A stretch of 64,000 nt of DNA from Ignavibacteria bacterium (GTDB lineage Bacteria > Bacteroidota > Ignavibacteria > SZUA-365), in NCBI GenBank assembly GCA_002869275.1, contig PKTF01000379.1, positions 1 to 64,000 on the forward strand, written 5' to 3'. The notes beneath the pieces are model-generated. The model was not told the DNA's origin and did no database searches. It saw only the letters and a list, made by a program, of their open reading frames with translations. Position 1 is the stretch's first letter; every line of letters begins with the position of its first letter. Positions 61,713-64,000 of this stretch are shown here, piece by piece. The translations under genes and the position numbers were made by a program.

Positions 61713-64000
61713 TACAATGCTCCCCTTTGCGGCGGTGCGGCAGGAAGCGGTTGCTTCCGACGGCGGATTCGTACGATCAGGTACATCGCGGAAAGAAGAA
61801 CCAGGGAAAGCAGACCGAACAGAACGATGAATGTCGAGGACCACAGGCTCGTGAGGTCGATGCTGTACGACACCGTACCCTGTGTGATGACACGAACGGA
61901 ATGCCGGCCTTCAGGCAGCAGGATACTGTAGCGTTCGACGCCTTCGCGAATAGGTGTTTCGAGCAGCGTGCCGTCAACAAACACCTCGAGCGGACGCTTA
62001 TTGAACGTCGCATAGCAGCGCTCATCACTCTCGTAATCGAAACGCACACTGCGCTCTCCTTCGTCGATGGCGAGAACGTTACCGGTGCACGAAAGCAGAG
62101 TCGCGTGCAGCGTGTTGGGATCGAAAAGGCCCTCTCCCTCATCCGTCAATACTATCTGATGTGTACCTGCAGGGATGAGAAAACGGCCATCTCCGGCAGA
62201 TGTGCGGACCTTGCCATCAATGAGGATGAAGCGCTGCTCCCTGCCGAGCTGCATCGTCAGCGAAAGAGGCGAATGGACCTTGTATCCCTCGTTTGTCGTA
62301 AGGATGCGTGCCTGCCCTGTGGAGGCGAAACTCATGAGCGGCAGATCCTGCGCGTTGATGCTCGATTCCGCATACATCAGTGTACGGGTGACTTCCTCGC
62401 TGCTGATGCGGGAAAGTGCGAAGGCTTCCAGCCCTGATTGCACCAGCGTCGGAAACATCGTCGGTTTCTCTTCGCTGCGGAATGAGAGGATATTGATGTC
62501 GAGAGCAAAATCATCGCCGAGCCGTTCCCGGTACATGCGGGCAATCCCGCGGTAGCGGTCCGGATGTTCCGACCACCGTGCCATCGGATCCTCCACCACG
62601 AGAGTGAAAGGATAGCGTTCGTGCAGCTCCAGGATGCGCTCGATATCGATACCCTGAGAACGGCGCAGCTCCGGTGTACCGATATTATCGAGCATGGTCA
62701 CGACAACTCCAAAGCCGGGCTTCTCTTCGCGAATCTCGTACGCGAGCCCCAGCAGGCGCTGATGCATTTCCACGACCTTGTCCACGCGATAGTCCTCGAA
62801 CGCCTTCCATGCCGCGGCATTCATTTGCCAGTAATACTGCGAGGTTTTATCGAACAGCTTTATCGGATCGAAACCGCGCCGTTGTGCGAATTCCTTCCTC
62901 GTACTCGGATGCATGGGAGCGAAACTGCCGGGCTCTTTCGGACCCCGGACATCAGATTCGAAGTACGTCTCCGCAATGTTCACGCCATCGAAATCGTAGA
63001 CGCGCAGGAATTGCCTGAATTTTCGCAGCATCGCGGAAACGGCAGCCGAATCGGTCATGGCGAGCGGGTAGCGCCAGGAAGCCCGATTGTCCTCGCCATG
63101 CACATTCTTCTCTCGCCACTCCGGATGCTCCTCCCAGAACTTGTGACTGACCTGCGGTGCCTCAAGCCACGCGTAGACGAGTATCCCGTTCTCATGACAG
63201 AGTCGGATCAGACGGTCGTAATCGTAGGTGTAGCTGGCGTATTCATGCCAGTTACCGACGTGAATCGCTCGAACGCCATGTTCGATCCACCTGCGCACAA
63301 GTGCTTCGACCGGAATGGCACTGCGAAAACCCGGGTCGAAAAACAGCTCGAGGCCGTCGCGCCGGAATACGGGATGCAGTTCGAGATACGATGCCACGTA
63401 CTGCAGCAGGAAGGGGTAGCGGCTGAAGCCCCCGCCGCTCAATGGATCGAAACGCGTCCCGATATACAGGAAACGTCCCTCGCCGAAGCGGCGTCCGATG
63501 ACGATGGGCGAACCGCTCTCTGGATCCGAGGCGAAAATGATGTCATCCGCCTGAACTTCGAATTTTCGAAAAGGAGTTGAAACGTGCCACTGCACGTTGT
63601 CTTCTGGATACAGATGCTCACGCAGGCCGAGAACGCCGATGCTGTTTCCCGTGTACTCCATGCCAAGTTCGAGGGCGAACTCGTTGTATCCGTCGGTGAT
63701 GGCCATGCCTCCGGCCCGAATCCATTCGATCAGATCGCTGAACAGCGGATTACGCAATCGTTCGACCGCGGGTTGCGGCACGACGAGCAGCGTATACCTG
63801 TCGGCATCGAAGCGGTCACCGAAATGGAGCGTATCGACATCGACGCCGATATAGCGGAAGGCGTTCGCAAAGCTCTGCTGATCGCGCATTCCCCCTCCTG
63901 TCGCGGTGGAATCCCACAGCAGGGCAACACGCAGGGCATGTCGCGCGTCCTCCTCCTCGAAAAGCTCCGCGTACCATCCATGCAGTTTTCGCATGATACC
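61712..64000 (-). CDS. Membrane-anchored glycosidase-like protein, probably 5' partial
   Basis: At least 760 residues; the frame stays open to the right edge and the visible N-terminus has no signal peptide, so the start is probably outside. Residues about 15-210 look like a class I glutamine-amidotransferase-type domain (LRVALLWDSTATGG, LLVVPQPAVERL, IEWIRAGGMAITDG, GRRFGEGRFLYIGTRFDP). About 230-500 form a TIM-barrel glycosidase-like region (VRAIHVGNWHEY, ILVYAWLEAPQVSHKFWEEHPEWRE, DFDGVNIAETYFE with a candidate catalytic Glu). Beta-rich modules follow, then one membrane helix near the C-terminus (about 725-745) and a basic tail. It resembles the PgaB/PelA type of helper that trims or modifies polymer in the periplasm. 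Confidence 0.7.
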   Translation of the reverse strand, partial: GIMRKLHGWYAELFEEEDARHALRVALLWDSTATGGGMRDQQSFANAFRYIGVDVDTLHFGDRFDADRYTLLVVPQPAVERLRNPLFSDLIEWIRAGGMAITDGYNEFALELGMEYTGNSIGVLGLREHLYPEDNVQWHVSTPFRKFEVQADDIIFASDPESGSPIVIGRRFGEGRFLYIGTRFDPLSGGGFSRYPFLLQYVASYLELHPVFRRDGLELFFDPGFRSAIPVEALVRRWIEHGVRAIHVGNWHEYASYTYDYDRLIRLCHENGILVYAWLEAPQVSHKFWEEHPEWREKNVHGEDNRASWRYPLAMTDSAAVSAMLRKFRQFLRVYDFDGVNIAETYFESDVRGPKEPGSFAPMHPSTRKEFAQRRGFDPIKLFDKTSQYYWQMNAAAWKAFEDYRVDKVVEMHQRLLGLAYEIREEKPGFGVVVTMLDNIGTPELRRSQGIDIERILELHERYPFTLVVEDPMARWSEHPDRYRGIARMYRERLGDDFALDINILSFRSEEKPTMFPTLVQSGLEAFALSRISSEEVTRTLMYAESSINAQDLPLMSFASTGQARILTTNEGYKVHSPLSLTMQLGREQRFILIDGKVRTSAGDGRFLIPAGTHQIVLTDEGEGLFDPNTLHATLLSCTGNVLAIDEGERSVRFDYESDERCYATFNKRPLEVFVDGTLLETPIREGVERYSILLPEGRHSVRVITQGTVSYSIDLTSLWSSTFIVLFGLLSLVLLSAMYLIVRIRRRKQPLPAAPPQRGAL

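Noticed and set aside
62564-63580. 338-residue open frame on the plus strand opposite the glycosidase-like gene
   Set aside because: No recognisable domain and no ribosome binding site; the minus-strand gene is coupled to the operon and shows clear fold patterns.
1-64000. tRNA genes, rRNA, CRISPR arrays, insertion sequences or prophage genes
   Set aside because: No cloverleaf-like sequence, regular repeat-spacer pattern, transposase or phage gene was recognised in any gap or frame.

Overview
This is a 64 kb stretch of a Gram-negative bacterial chromosome with about 46 protein genes, tightly packed and often joined by 4-base ATGA/GTGA start-stop overlaps. No rRNA, tRNA, insertion sequence, prophage or CRISPR array was found. 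The gene content points to the Bacteroidota/Chlorobiota/Ignavibacteriota (FCB) group: CCDC81-like HU proteins, two S46 dipeptidyl-peptidase lipoproteins, IorAB, PiT-PhoU fusions and many beta-barrel outer-membrane proteins. Moderately high GC and frequent strong AGGAGG ribosome binding sites argue against Bacteroidia proper and for a deeper lineage such as Ignavibacteria, Kapabacteria or relatives. This placement is inference from gene content only.

Layout. (1) 2-4904, plus strand: the end of a TonB-receptor-type barrel, two HU-like proteins (one membrane-anchored), ExbB, ExbD and a TonB-like protein form one operon. (2) 5161-6552: a secreted Ntn hydrolase fused to MORN-type repeats. (3) 6588-13775, minus strand: an AddA/AddB-like helicase-nuclease pair behind an outer-membrane protein. 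(4) 14142-20386: DoxX, then a complete RND efflux pump (adaptor, pump, TolC). (5) 20573-27270: a signalling cassette of two receiver proteins (one with a class III cyclase), two paralogous porin-like barrels flanking a small phosphate-binding-protein-like protein, and a HAMP histidine kinase; a MATE exporter follows. (6) 28638-30042, minus strand: TcdA and TatD.

(7) 30335-32700: ECF sigma factor and a large membrane anti-sigma factor. (8) 32825-36439: an exported TldD/PmbA-type pair in which only the first has the metalloprotease motif. (9) 36541-37980: a PQQ-type propeller lipoprotein. (10) 38081-41044, minus strand: a HicB-like small protein, an acyl-CoA dehydrogenase and a membrane protein with three winged-helix-like repeats. 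(11) 41147-44622: histidine kinase, OmpR-type regulator and a secreted protein with two tandem GH2-type jelly rolls. (12) 44591-45505: EamA transporter.

(13) 45591-51124, minus strand: PhoB, PhoR, PhoU and a PiT phosphate transporter with its own PhoU-like tail. (14) 51435-53629: IorA and IorB. (15) 53805-58317, minus strand: two S46 peptidase lipoproteins. (16) 58423-58971: a secreted SnoaL-like protein. (17) 59143 to the right edge, minus strand: a probable exopolysaccharide operon with a membrane-anchored glycosidase-like protein (cut by the window edge), a processive GT2 synthase and an outer-membrane barrel.

The best candidates for undescribed systems are the HU-like/ExbBD/TonB operon, the two-porin signalling cassette, the exported TldD/PmbA pair, the glycosidase-synthase-barrel operon and the triple-repeat membrane protein. 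All functions are read from sequence motifs and context; no database search was possible.
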